Below, in pieces: positions 1-7,700 of a DNA stretch of 42,577 bases (within the stretch, counting starts at the first letter, position 1; each line of letters begins with the position of its first letter). Position numbers and translations under genes: made by a program. Source of the stretch: Planctomycetaceae bacterium (GTDB taxonomy: Bacteria; Planctomycetota; Planctomycetia; Pirellulales; Pirellulaceae); contig DUDC01000029.1 in assembly GCA_012959465.1 (NCBI GenBank), positions 1 to 42,577 on the forward strand. The letters are read 5' to 3'. The notes below the pieces were generated by a model. That model did not search any database, had not been told where the DNA came from, and worked only from the letters and a program-made list of their open reading frames with translations.

Positions 1-1390
1 AATCGATCGTCTCCGCCGGATCGTAGACAACCGTTTCTTTGGCGAATTCACCGCCAAAAGGGTCACTCGCCAGCGGAATGATGTGGCGCATCTCGTCGTC
101 GGATTCTGGCGAGTCATCGAGTTCTTCGGCGGTTACCTCCTCCTTTTTGCACTCGATATGTTTCGGTGCTCGGGACGCCTGTTCTCGCAGAGCCTCATGA
201 AGCAGAACTTCGACGTCGTCCAAACTAGTCATCGGACCGCTCACTAGACTCGAAAACGAGTCGAACTCGCCACGCTCATCGCCCGCGTTATTCATGGTGG
301 CATTTGCGGTCCAACAGTTCTCCTCTTGACCATTTTCGATCAACTCAAGACACGTCTCAACGGTCTGCCAATCGAAATCAGCGGCGTCGAAATCGTTCGA
401 CTCAATAGAGTCGGCCGCCACGTCATCGTTGCTAGCGATCGTTTCGACTTCGTCTTCGGTGAGGTCAACGCCGAGTGATTCGCCGTCGCTTTCCGACAAA
501 TCACCATAGTTATCGTCGTCCAAGGACCCGAATTCGATAAAGTGCTCGGCGGCAGGCTGCGTTTCGTCAGAAGCCCATGGGGCCGGCAACTGTTGTAAAT
601 CGGTCCACGCTTCGGCGATTCCTGCTGCTTGAATGTCGTTCACTCCACCCACCGATGCCAGCAGCAAAGTGTGATCGCAAATCTGGTTGACCACGCGGGG
701 AATGCCGTCACTCGCCTCATATACCGCTTGGTATGCGTCTTCGCTGAAAACGCGTCGTGTTGCACCGGCTCCGGCCAACTGCCCTTGGATGTACTCGATG
801 ACTTCATCGCGAGTTAAAGCGTGGAGATAGCAACGAGCCGCAATACGCTGCTGGAACGACTCTAGTTGTGGGTCCGCTATAAGCTCTTCCAATCGCCCGC
901 TACCGGACAAGAGAAGTCGCACGCGAGGTTGGCCGTTGCGTACCAGATTTGTAATGAGTCGCAGTTCTTCAAGTAGTCGTGTTGAAAAAGTATGCGCCTC
1001 ATCGACAATCAATAGTAGTCCTCGATCGCCGTCGGAAACCGGATCAAGGTAGTCCATCAAAGAGAGTCGCAGCTCACCTTCTTCCATGTTGCGGAATGGT
1101 AGATTTAACTCGAACAGTATGTTCTGTAATAACGCTCGACGGGTGCATAGCTTCGAATTGGCCAACATGGCAACAGTAAACTCGTCTTCGAACCGTCGAG
1201 CGACAAGTTGACAAAGCAACGTCTTGCCAGTTCCCGCCGGACCCACCAAAAGCGCAGGTCCCTCGCCCCGGTCGATGGCCCGTTCGATGGATTCTCTTGC
1301 CGCACTGACCGCTTCAAACGGCATGTATTGAGCAGGCGCCGGAACCGAGGAAAATGGGAGATGCTGCAAGCCAAAGAATGTCTCGTACAT
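1..1390 (-). CDS. ExeA/GspA-type AAA ATPase, 3' end outside window
   Basis: The reading frame is open from an ATG at 1390 to the window edge, giving 463 codons with no stop. The protein starts MYETFFGLQHLPFS, the typical opening of ExeA/GspA-like ATPases. Walker A (GPAGTGKT) is at about residues 50-57 and Walker B (LLLIVDEAH) at about 125-133. An arginine-rich sensor region (QQRIAARCYL) and the helical lid (GIPRVVNQICDHTLL) follow at about 190-245. After about residue 260 the chain turns into a long acidic, low-complexity tail rich in Asp, Glu and Ser, whose end is not visible. In this family the ATPase drives assembly of envelope or secretion machinery, and related ATPases accompany polysaccharide-export loci. 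The gene lies 57 bp downstream of a Wzz-like membrane protein on the same strand, which supports a joint role in exopolysaccharide export. The family call is firm; the precise role is inferred. Confidence 0.85.
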   Translation of the reverse strand, partial: MYETFFGLQHLPFSSVPAPAQYMPFEAVSAARESIERAIDRGEGPALLVGPAGTGKTLLCQLVARRFEDEFTVAMLANSKLCTRRALLQNILFELNLPFRNMEEGELRLSLMDYLDPVSDGDRGLLLIVDEAHTFSTRLLEELRLITNLVRNGQPRVRLLLSGSGRLEELIADPQLESFQQRIAARCYLHALTRDEVIEYIQGQLAGAGATRRVFSEDAYQAVYEASDGIPRVVNQICDHTLLLASVGGVNDIQAAGIAEAWTDLQQLPAPWASDETQPAAEHFIEFGSLDDDNYGDLSESDGESLGVDLTEDEVETIASNDDVAADSIESNDFDAADFDWQTVETCLELIENGQEENCWTANATMNNAGDERGEFDSFSSLVSGPMTSLDDVEVLLHEALREQASRAPKHIECKKEEVTAEELDDSPESDDEMRHIIPLASDPFGGEFAKETVVYDPAETID

Positions 1391-1447
1391 CCTGGTAGAT
1401 CCTGAAAAAGTGCGGTGTTGTTAGACGACAGTTGGGGCTCAAGAACG

Positions 1448-3037
1448 TCATTGGTGGAATGAAGCGAAAATCGAGAATGCGTCTCCGAGTGTTTCTCGCG
1501 AGTTCTCAAGAAACGACTCTGTTGGTGTTTTAGAAGTTAGCGCCGCTGTGGCGAACACGATCACGTACAGCAAAAGAGCGAATTGGAAACTTCGACGAAT
1601 CCAGGCGGCCATTCGTTGGCCGATCAGTGAGAGGTCGCTGTGACGATGTCTTACCCCCGTGCTGACGGTCGCGACGACCTGTACAGGCGATGACGCGACG
1701 AGCTCGCGGAGATCGTGAATTCGTTCGATTGCCGTTAGACGTTGAAGGCAATGTGTGAGTAAGCCGGAAAGACCAAGACAAATCAACATCAATGGCACAA
1801 ACGTCCTAGATGAAATTCCGCCTCCCCAACGCGAGAGCAGTGGCGGCGTATCTGCCCAACCAACAACGAAGACCGGAGATGTCGTCGTGGGAAGCAACTC
1901 GCGAACCTTATCCAGTAATCGTTCTCTTTCGTTCTCATGCGTTTTCAGCAGTGGTGTCATTTGAGACTGAGCGTTTGTAAGTAACTCGATCCAGTCCGTC
2001 TCGTGACTTTCTGTTCGTGGTTTCACGCTTGGCGTCTGATCACTTAACGCCGGATGGGGAGTCGAGATGGTGACCTTTGGAGCGTGCAATATCATCGGGA
2101 TTGAATTCGACTCGTCGTTGGCACGGGAGATTAACAGATCCAATCGTTGAAGTGCCGCTATGTTTGTTAGCGGTTCGCGCTCTAGTCGAAGTCGTTCCGA
2201 TCGCAGTTCCATCAAGCGAAATTCAGACTTCATCCATTGCACGTTGACTGTCGGATCGGCGGTGCCGGAATCACCTTTGGCAGCAACGAATGGTTCAATG
2301 ACTTTGGCGCCTGTCTGGCCGTCTCGGGTAGAGCCAAATGGCGCACTCAGCCGTACACCTCCAACGACTGGTAGGCTTGTCCCAATTTCTGAACTTGCCG
2401 AACTCCCCGCTGGCTGGCCAGTAGGTAACTTGGAAATCAGGCCAACGTAGTCGTTCCACTCGCCGTTCACGGCGTCCCACGAGGCCGATTCTCGAGCAAT
2501 TAACTCGCTGATTGCAAGATTTGTCGGTCGTGCCGGTCCATTCTCCGACCGGATGAGATACTGCAGAAAGCGGGAACCGATACTCTGAGCAACTCGTCCA
2601 GTTTCCGTCGCGTCTTCGCCAACAACGCGGATGCGAGCACCGTAGCAACCGTCCAACTTCGCGGGAATCAATTCGGCTTGCGTTATGCGGGACTCGTTCA
2701 GCCCACCGGTCGTGGCGAGTGCTTTGACCGTGTTTTCAATCACTCCCACGTTCAATGCGGATCCAATGAGTCGAGAGAGATCTTCTTCGCTCACTGCCAC
2801 CATTGTGGAGTGTTTTGTCGCTGCGCCCTCGGTTTTCGCCAGCTGAATGTCGAATGTAACCGTGCAACGAGATTTTTCCTGCGGCAGGACAAGAAGACCG
2901 TAAAGGAGTAACGTTGAAAACACGAGCAGGAAGGTTGGCAGTCCTTGCCGAAGATGAGGGACGCATTGGCGCAGAATGGCCCTCTGGGAGTTGTACAACT
3001 CCCGCATCCAGGTGCCTGTGTCAAGACGGCGATTCAT
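1448..3037 (-). CDS. Wzz/GumC-like polysaccharide co-polymerase membrane protein
   Basis: A 529-residue protein with a hydrophobic segment near the N-terminus (about 32-52, ending in LLVLPQEKS) and two more in the last 120 residues (PLMLICLGLSGLLTHCL and FALLLYVIVFATAALTS). Between them is a long extracytoplasmic region with helical, Arg/Glu/Leu-rich stretches (RLMELRSERLRLEREPL). This resembles the architecture of Wzz/GumC chain-length or export proteins: an N-terminal transmembrane helix, a periplasmic coiled-coil domain and a C-terminal transmembrane helix. The extra C-terminal helix and a poorly conserved sequence make the family assignment tentative. No fused tyrosine kinase domain is present. 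The ExeA-like ATPase follows 57 bp downstream and is probably cotranscribed. Alternative: an unrelated planctomycetal membrane protein with a coiled coil. Confidence 0.6.
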   Translation of the reverse strand: MNRRLDTGTWMRELYNSQRAILRQCVPHLRQGLPTFLLVFSTLLLYGLLVLPQEKSRCTVTFDIQLAKTEGAATKHSTMVAVSEEDLSRLIGSALNVGVIENTVKALATTGGLNESRITQAELIPAKLDGCYGARIRVVGEDATETGRVAQSIGSRFLQYLIRSENGPARPTNLAISELIARESASWDAVNGEWNDYVGLISKLPTGQPAGSSASSEIGTSLPVVGGVRLSAPFGSTRDGQTGAKVIEPFVAAKGDSGTADPTVNVQWMKSEFRLMELRSERLRLEREPLTNIAALQRLDLLISRANDESNSIPMILHAPKVTISTPHPALSDQTPSVKPRTESHETDWIELLTNAQSQMTPLLKTHENERERLLDKVRELLPTTTSPVFVVGWADTPPLLSRWGGGISSRTFVPLMLICLGLSGLLTHCLQRLTAIERIHDLRELVASSPVQVVATVSTGVRHRHSDLSLIGQRMAAWIRRSFQFALLLYVIVFATAALTSKTPTESFLENSRETLGDAFSIFASFHQ

Positions 3038-3409
3038 GGTGACATCCTACGAACGACATCGCGCGGATTGACCACGCGCATTCACCGCGCGGAGTGGTCG
3101 CGCGGATAACTCTGTTTTAGGTTGATCGACTCGGCCCACTTGATCGCTTTACAATGATTTGCTTGGTTTTTCGGGTTGTTCACTTTGCGATCTACTCAGC
3201 AACCGCAAATCGCTCATTAGTTAGGCTGTGCGGTAAATGGGAAATATAGGTAATCCTAAAGGGGCGATTTGTCGGCTAGCTTCCAATCCTTTAGCTGGCG
3301 GGTTGGTGGGTGGGTGCCCTATCTTGGTGGCTGGACTTTTAGCTAGGGAGAACCGGAGACTCTTATTCCGTCGCTGACGCTTCGGGTTACGGTGGAGTGC
3401 GATAGACCG
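3038..3409. other. Divergent intergenic region with GC-rich hairpin
   Basis: This 372-bp stretch separates the divergent Wzz-like gene and trpF. It contains a perfect 7-bp GC hairpin at 3085-3105 (CCGCGCG, loop GAGTGGT, CGCGCGG). The string CGCGCGGAT occurs at 3060-3068 and again at 3099-3107, so the hairpin sits in a small repeat cluster. A possible -10 hexamer TACAAT lies at 3150-3155, but no well-spaced -35 was found. No convincing coding sequence is present; the long minus-strand frame here is antisense to trpF. Confidence 0.5.
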
Positions 3410-4072
3410 ATGATTCGAGTCAAAATCTGTGGAATAACGACGGTCGAGGACGCTCGCATGGCCAGCGAGGCCGGTGCCGATGCATTGGGATTCAACTTCT
3501 ACCAACAGAGTCCTCGCAGCGTATCGGTTGAAATGGCCGTGCAAATCGCTCATGCCATTCCTGCAGATGTGGTTCGAGTTGGTGTGTTCGTCAATGAGAC
3601 GGTTCAGTCGATTCGAAGAGTGGTGGAGCAAGTCGGACTTGATCAGGTGCAATTGCATGGCGACGAACCTCCCGAGTTCTTGGCCAACTTTGTCGACGTG
3701 TCGTTGATTCGGGCGTTTCGATGTCGCGATGAGGGGTGGGGCCCCGTCCAGTCCTACCTGGAACAATGCACGAAGCAAAATGTGACGCCAGCGGCCGTTT
3801 TGTTGGATGCCTATTCCGCGAACTCCTACGGAGGCACTGGTCACCGACTTGACTGGCACATGGTCGCCGATCGGGAGCGATCGATCGGTGACATGCCAAC
3901 GCTATTGGCTGGCGGACTGAATCCAGATAACGTTGGTGACGCGATCACGATCGCCCGCCCGACTGGCGTCGATGTGGCCAGCGGTGTTGAAACGGAACCT
4001 GGGATCAAGTCAAAAGAGCTGGTCACTCGATTCGTGAACGCCTCGCGAAGGGCATTCGAAAATCCTCAATGA
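3410..4072 (+). CDS. trpF: Phosphoribosylanthranilate isomerase
   Basis: TrpF catalyses the Amadori rearrangement of phosphoribosylanthranilate to CdRP, the third step of tryptophan synthesis from chorismate, as a cytosolic TIM-barrel enzyme. The ATG at 3410 gives MIRVKICGIT, placing the catalytic cysteine at residue 7 as in the family. The catalytic aspartate is in the strand VLLDAYSANSYGGTG at about residue 127. The phosphate-binding loops LAGGLNPDNV and VDVASGVETEPG end the barrel. At 220 residues the length is normal. An in-frame GTG at 3392 would add six residues, but the ATG fits the family and has GGAG upstream. No other trp genes are nearby, so the gene is unlinked, as is common in Planctomycetota. 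Confidence 0.95.
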   Translation: MIRVKICGITTVEDARMASEAGADALGFNFYQQSPRSVSVEMAVQIAHAIPADVVRVGVFVNETVQSIRRVVEQVGLDQVQLHGDEPPEFLANFVDVSLIRAFRCRDEGWGPVQSYLEQCTKQNVTPAAVLLDAYSANSYGGTGHRLDWHMVADRERSIGDMPTLLAGGLNPDNVGDAITIARPTGVDVASGVETEPGIKSKELVTRFVNASRRAFENPQ

Positions 4073-4076
4073 CAAG

Positions 4077-4114
4077 CCCCTGGCTCTAATGGGGGCCCCT
4101 GGCTCTAATGGGGG
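4077..4114. repeat. Perfect 19-bp tandem duplication between trpF and DUF1015 gene
   Basis: The unit CCCCTGGCTCTAATGGGGG occurs twice head to tail at 4077-4095 and 4096-4114 with no mismatch. Each copy begins with CCCC and ends with GGGG, so each copy, or the pair, can fold into a hairpin. It starts four bases after the trpF stop codon and could serve as a transcription terminator or be a small repeat element. There is no T-tract. Confidence 0.8.
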
Positions 4115-4196
4115 GGTGTTCGGTTGCGGTCAGCCGACGGGGTTGTCAAACTCAGCAATTCTCTCGTCGAAACAACAAATTGACAAGGTTTGGTAG

Positions 4197-5501
4197 ATGC
4201 CCAAAATTCAGGCTTTTCACGGACTAAGGTACGGCATGGGTCATGTCGGATCACTCAGTGATGTGATTGCACCGCCATACGACGTGATCGATTCCGATTT
4301 GCAGGACGAGCTTTACAAGCGACACCCGGCGAATGTGATCCGCTTGATCCTAAACCGTGATGAACCGGGTGACGAAGCGGACGACCGATATCGTCGTGCG
4401 GCGCGATACCTCAAAAACTGGGTCGGTGAGGGCGTATTACAGACCGAAAGCGACCCGGCGATTTACGTCTATCACCAGCAGTTTGACTATGACGGGCACA
4501 CATTCGTTCGGCGTGGGTTCATGTGTCGGGTACGGCTCGAGCCGTTTGGCACTGGCAACATTTTCCCACACGAGGAAACACACGCTGCTGCGAAGGCCGA
4601 CCGATTGCTCTTGATCAAAGCCTGTCAAGCAAACCTGAGCCAGATATTCGGCATCTATCCGGACCCGGATAACAAGGCTCAAGATGCTCTTGAGGCACAA
4701 ATTGAAGGTGTGCAGCCGATCGAAGCGATTGACCATCTAGGAGTGATCCATCGTCTCTGGCCGGTGATTGATGTCAACACGATCGGTGAGGTTTCGGCTC
4801 TAATCGCCAACCAACCGATGTTCGTTGCCGATGGCCATCATCGATACGAGACCGCTTGCAACTACCGAGAGTATCTGCGAGCCGAGGGCAAGTGCGACGA
4901 AAACCACCCGGCCAATTTCGTGATGACCATGTGTGTCAGCATGAACGATCCCGGGATGATTGTGCTGCCGACCCATCGTCTGTTTCGAGGTGTTCCGGCC
5001 CTAGATTCCGATTCACTCCAGCGGAAGCTCGATGGTTATTTTGAAACACGAGTCGCTGGCGAAGGAGTCGATTTGGCGAACACCCTGTGGTCTCAAATAG
5101 AAATGGATGATGACCAGGGTCAATTGGCGTTTTACTGTCGAAAGGACCAACGGTGGCTGCTCTGCAACGTGACAGACCAAGGGCGGGCCCGTCTTGCCGA
5201 AGTTGCCGGTGATCGCAGTGAGGAGTGGCGGTCGTTGGGGGTCAGTTTGCTACACCGTTTGGTTGTGGAATCACTTTTGGGCCATGTCGACTTGCCCAAA
5301 CCGAAATACGTTCATTTGGTGGATGAACTTATCGATGGACTCGATGGCGACGATGGCGAATTCGAGTTAGCTGCCTTGGTCATGCCCGCCACCTTGGGCC
5401 ACATTCGGGCCGTGAGCGTGAATCAAGAGCGCATGCCAGCCAAAAGCACCTATTTCTACCCCAAGCTATTGAGTGGGTTGGTTATTAATCCGCTGCATTA
5501 G
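4197..5501 (+). CDS. DUF1015 family protein
   Basis: A 434-residue soluble protein of the DUF1015 family, often annotated SerC-like only because of genomic context. Typical signatures are visible: VIAPPYDVID near residue 23, HPANVIRLILNRD near 43, the region FPHEETHAAAKADRLLLIKA near 125, and FVADGHHRYETACNYR near 210. The length matches the family. The biochemical function is not established. No signal peptide or membrane segment is seen. The gene is co-directional with trpF (125 bp upstream, with the 19-bp tandem repeat between them) and with parAB downstream, but the gaps are large enough for separate transcription. No conserved residue appears to be missing. Confidence 0.9.
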   Translation: MPKIQAFHGLRYGMGHVGSLSDVIAPPYDVIDSDLQDELYKRHPANVIRLILNRDEPGDEADDRYRRAARYLKNWVGEGVLQTESDPAIYVYHQQFDYDGHTFVRRGFMCRVRLEPFGTGNIFPHEETHAAAKADRLLLIKACQANLSQIFGIYPDPDNKAQDALEAQIEGVQPIEAIDHLGVIHRLWPVIDVNTIGEVSALIANQPMFVADGHHRYETACNYREYLRAEGKCDENHPANFVMTMCVSMNDPGMIVLPTHRLFRGVPALDSDSLQRKLDGYFETRVAGEGVDLANTLWSQIEMDDDQGQLAFYCRKDQRWLLCNVTDQGRARLAEVAGDRSEEWRSLGVSLLHRLVVESLLGHVDLPKPKYVHLVDELIDGLDGDDGEFELAALVMPATLGHIRAVSVNQERMPAKSTYFYPKLLSGLVINPLH

Positions 5502-5628
5502 TGGTTCCATCCATGTGACTCAGCCAGCGAAACCGCCTGCTCACTTGAAGGCACAAATCACGGAAACCGGGCAAACGACGGCTACGACGGTCGTCTCGAC
5601 GTAATTTGCCTTTCCTACTTGACTAGCT

Positions 5629-5644
5629 TGTTTCACGGGAAACA
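5629..5644. promoter_or_regulatory. parS: parS centromere site 1
   Basis: TGTTTCACGGGAAACA differs at one position from the conserved bacterial parS palindrome TGTTTCACGTGAAACA, the ParB binding and CTP-clamp loading site. It lies about 190 bp upstream of parA, which strongly supports the call. Confidence 0.88.
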
Positions 5645-5677
5645 GGCGTCTTGTGCATCTTGTCGAGCTTCTGTAAT

Positions 5678-5693
5678 TGTTGCACGTGAAACC
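5678..5693. promoter_or_regulatory. parS: parS centromere site 2
   Basis: TGTTGCACGTGAAACC differs at two positions from the parS consensus and keeps the central CACGTG core intact. It starts 49 bp after the first site. Together the two half-degenerate sites suggest a real parS pair, possibly also used for autoregulation of parAB. Confidence 0.75.
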
Positions 5694-5833
5694 GAGCGAA
5701 AATTGCCGTTCCGGAATCTCCACATGGCCGGTTACAATCGCCAGTCACGCCACGAGTAAAACAATTGTCCATCCTGCCGATGTCGCGGCGACGGAAATTG
5801 CGTGAAGGGTGAGTTTGCAAGGAGGCGAACGCC

Positions 5834-6577
5834 GTGGGTCGTATTCTGTGTGTAGCCAACCAAAAAGGTGGCGTGGGAAAAACCACAACCGCCATTAATT
5901 TGGCTGCCGCTTTTGCTCGCAGTGGTTCACACGTTCTCCTGGTCGACCTAGACCCGCAGTGCAACGCCACGACCGGAGTTGGTGAGGCACCTACTGTGCG
6001 ACACGCGCTCATTGGCCCGGACCCTATCCGGGAACGGCTGGTGACATTGAGCGAGCCGAATTTCTTCCTGCTTCCGGGAAGCCGTTCATTTGAAGACGTG
6101 GACATGCTGGTGCGCGAAGGCGAGCGCGATTCGGATCGATTGCGTCGTCACCTGCGAGATGGCATACATGGATTCGACTACGTCCTCATCGATTGCCCCC
6201 CATCACTCGGAACGCTGACGCAAACGGCGTTGGCCGCATCCACAGAAGTACTGATGCCGATCCAGTGCGAGTACTTCGCGATGGAGGGTTTGACACAGAT
6301 GATCCAGATCATCCGCAAAGTGATGGAAGCGGATCCTGGTCAGCTGGAATTCGGCGGCATCTTGTTGACCATGTATGAACCTGACCTGCCACTCACGGAA
6401 GAAGTGGACGCGGAAGTTCGAGAATTTTTCGGAGACATAGTTTTCGATACCGTCGTGCCTCGCGATGTGACATTGGCGGAAGCACCCAGTCATGGTTGTT
6501 CGGTATTCGATTACGCCCCCCGTTCGCGTGGCGCACGGGCCTATTTAGAATTATGCATGGAGGTCATGGAGATATGA
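5834..6577 (+). CDS. parA: Chromosome partitioning ATPase ParA (Soj)
   Basis: A 247-residue deviant Walker ATPase that dimerises with ATP on DNA and drives ParB-parS segregation. The deviant Walker A motif KGGVGKTT is at residues 11-18, including the signature lysine K11. The switch region LLVDLDPQCNAT is at about 36-47 and Walker B YVLIDCPPSLG at about 116-126. The start is a GTG with a strong AAGGAGG Shine-Dalgarno eight bases upstream. The short N-terminus without a helix-turn-helix is typical of chromosomal Soj-type ParA rather than plasmid type Ia. The stop codon overlaps the parB start (ATGA), so the two are translationally coupled. parS sites lie immediately upstream. Confidence 0.96.
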   Translation: MGRILCVANQKGGVGKTTTAINLAAAFARSGSHVLLVDLDPQCNATTGVGEAPTVRHALIGPDPIRERLVTLSEPNFFLLPGSRSFEDVDMLVREGERDSDRLRRHLRDGIHGFDYVLIDCPPSLGTLTQTALAASTEVLMPIQCEYFAMEGLTQMIQIIRKVMEADPGQLEFGGILLTMYEPDLPLTEEVDAEVREFFGDIVFDTVVPRDVTLAEAPSHGCSVFDYAPRSRGARAYLELCMEVMEI

Positions 6578-7620
6578 GCAAAGATCGTCGCTTGGGCAAA
6601 GGACTTGCAGCGTTACTGGGAACGCCGACCGAAGCACAACCAACGGCACAAGCGGTCGGTGCCGAGTCTACGCCCGCATCCCCGCGACGGGCAAGCCAGC
6701 CCCACCAGGACGATCGCCCGACGCTGCGTGTACGATCTCACGAAGAAGAGGGTGATGATCAGCGTGAGCATACAGGACGCGAAGCGACCGGTGACCGATT
6801 GTTGTCCTTGAACGTCTATGAAATCGATGACAACCCGTTTCAACCGCGTCGTGAATTTGGCGATGCCGAAATCAACTCGCTGGCCGAAAGTCTTAAGCAA
6901 CACGAGATGTTGCAGCCGATCCTTGTTCGTCTGGTTGGCGGGCGGTACCAGCTAATCTCCGGCGAACGTCGATTGCGTGCAGCAATACGAGCTGGTTGGG
7001 AACAGGTTCCCGCCAGAATCCGCGAGGCCGATGACCGGTTAGTGGCCGAACTAGCTATCGTCGAAAACCTACAACGCAAAGATCTCAACCCGATCGAAAA
7101 GGCGCTCTCGTTCAAACGATACCTGGATGAACACAAGTGTACTCAGGACGAATTCGCTCAACGGTTGAAGATTGATCGTTCGACCATTGCCAACCTCATT
7201 CGACTACTGGAACTCCCGGAATTGGTGTTGGAGAATTTACGCAACGAGACGATCTCTGCTGGTCACGCCCGCGCCTTGCTACCGTTGGGAGAAGAACCAG
7301 TTCAGCTTGAGTTCTCTCGGTTGATCCGTGAACAGGGATGGAGTGTCCGGGAGACGGAGCGCCGCGTGCAGGAGCACGTCATCGCTGAAGACGGTCTACC
7401 GACACTTGCCAGGCCGTCTCCGGACAAGCCGCCGAAACGCAGCGAGCACGTGGCCGTTTTGGAACAGGAGTTTCGCAGCCTCTTGGGGACCAAGGTCGAC
7501 ATCCGCGTCACCAAATCAGGCCGTGGCCGCATCATCATTCACTTCAAGAACCACGACGAGTACGAGCGATTGAGATTACAGCTGGCTGACGGTGCAACCG
7601 CATCTGATGGTGACCGATAA
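6574..7620 (+). CDS. parB: Chromosome partitioning protein ParB (Spo0J)
   Basis: ParB binds parS, loads as a CTP-dependent sliding clamp and stimulates ParA. The ATG at 6574 overlaps the parA stop and gives 348 residues starting MSKDRRLGKGLAALLG, the usual ParB N-terminal ParA-interacting segment. A disordered linker covers about residues 20-75. The N-terminal CTPase domain includes NPFQPRREF, the helix INSLAESLKQHEMLQPILVR and the CTP-binding motif GERRLRA at 130-136. The helix-turn-helix that reads parS is in TQDEFAQRLKIDRSTIANLIRLL at about 188-210. The C-terminal dimerisation domain begins near 285 (KRSEHVAVLEQEFRSLLGTKV). A longer frame from 6496 lies inside parA and is not needed. Confidence 0.96.
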   Translation: MSKDRRLGKGLAALLGTPTEAQPTAQAVGAESTPASPRRASQPHQDDRPTLRVRSHEEEGDDQREHTGREATGDRLLSLNVYEIDDNPFQPRREFGDAEINSLAESLKQHEMLQPILVRLVGGRYQLISGERRLRAAIRAGWEQVPARIREADDRLVAELAIVENLQRKDLNPIEKALSFKRYLDEHKCTQDEFAQRLKIDRSTIANLIRLLELPELVLENLRNETISAGHARALLPLGEEPVQLEFSRLIREQGWSVRETERRVQEHVIAEDGLPTLARPSPDKPPKRSEHVAVLEQEFRSLLGTKVDIRVTKSGRGRIIIHFKNHDEYERLRLQLADGATASDGDR

Positions 7621-7643
7621 CAGGCCCACGTCATACAGGAACC

Positions 7644-7658
7644 CCCCATAAGATGGGG
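7644..7658. terminator. Possible terminator hairpin between convergent genes
   Basis: CCCCAT, loop AAG, ATGGGG forms a perfect 6-bp hairpin in the 80-bp gap between parB and the convergent downstream gene. It has no T-tract, so intrinsic termination is only a possibility. Confidence 0.35.
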
Positions 7659-7700
7659 TGGTGGGAGCGATGGTATTGGCAGGGCTTGTGTTCTCGTCAA

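Larger units (their letters stand above)
5502..5833. other. parA upstream region carrying the parS sites
   Basis: A 332-bp gap between the DUF1015 gene and parA. Apart from the two parS-like palindromes at 5629-5644 and 5678-5693 it contains a possible -10 hexamer TACAAT at 5733-5738 without a convincing -35, and a strong Shine-Dalgarno AAGGAGG at 5819-5825 for parA. No coding sequence is supported. Confidence 0.6.

Noticed and set aside
3221..3859. 212-codon minus-strand open frame
   Set aside because: It overlaps trpF almost completely on the other strand and shows no family features.
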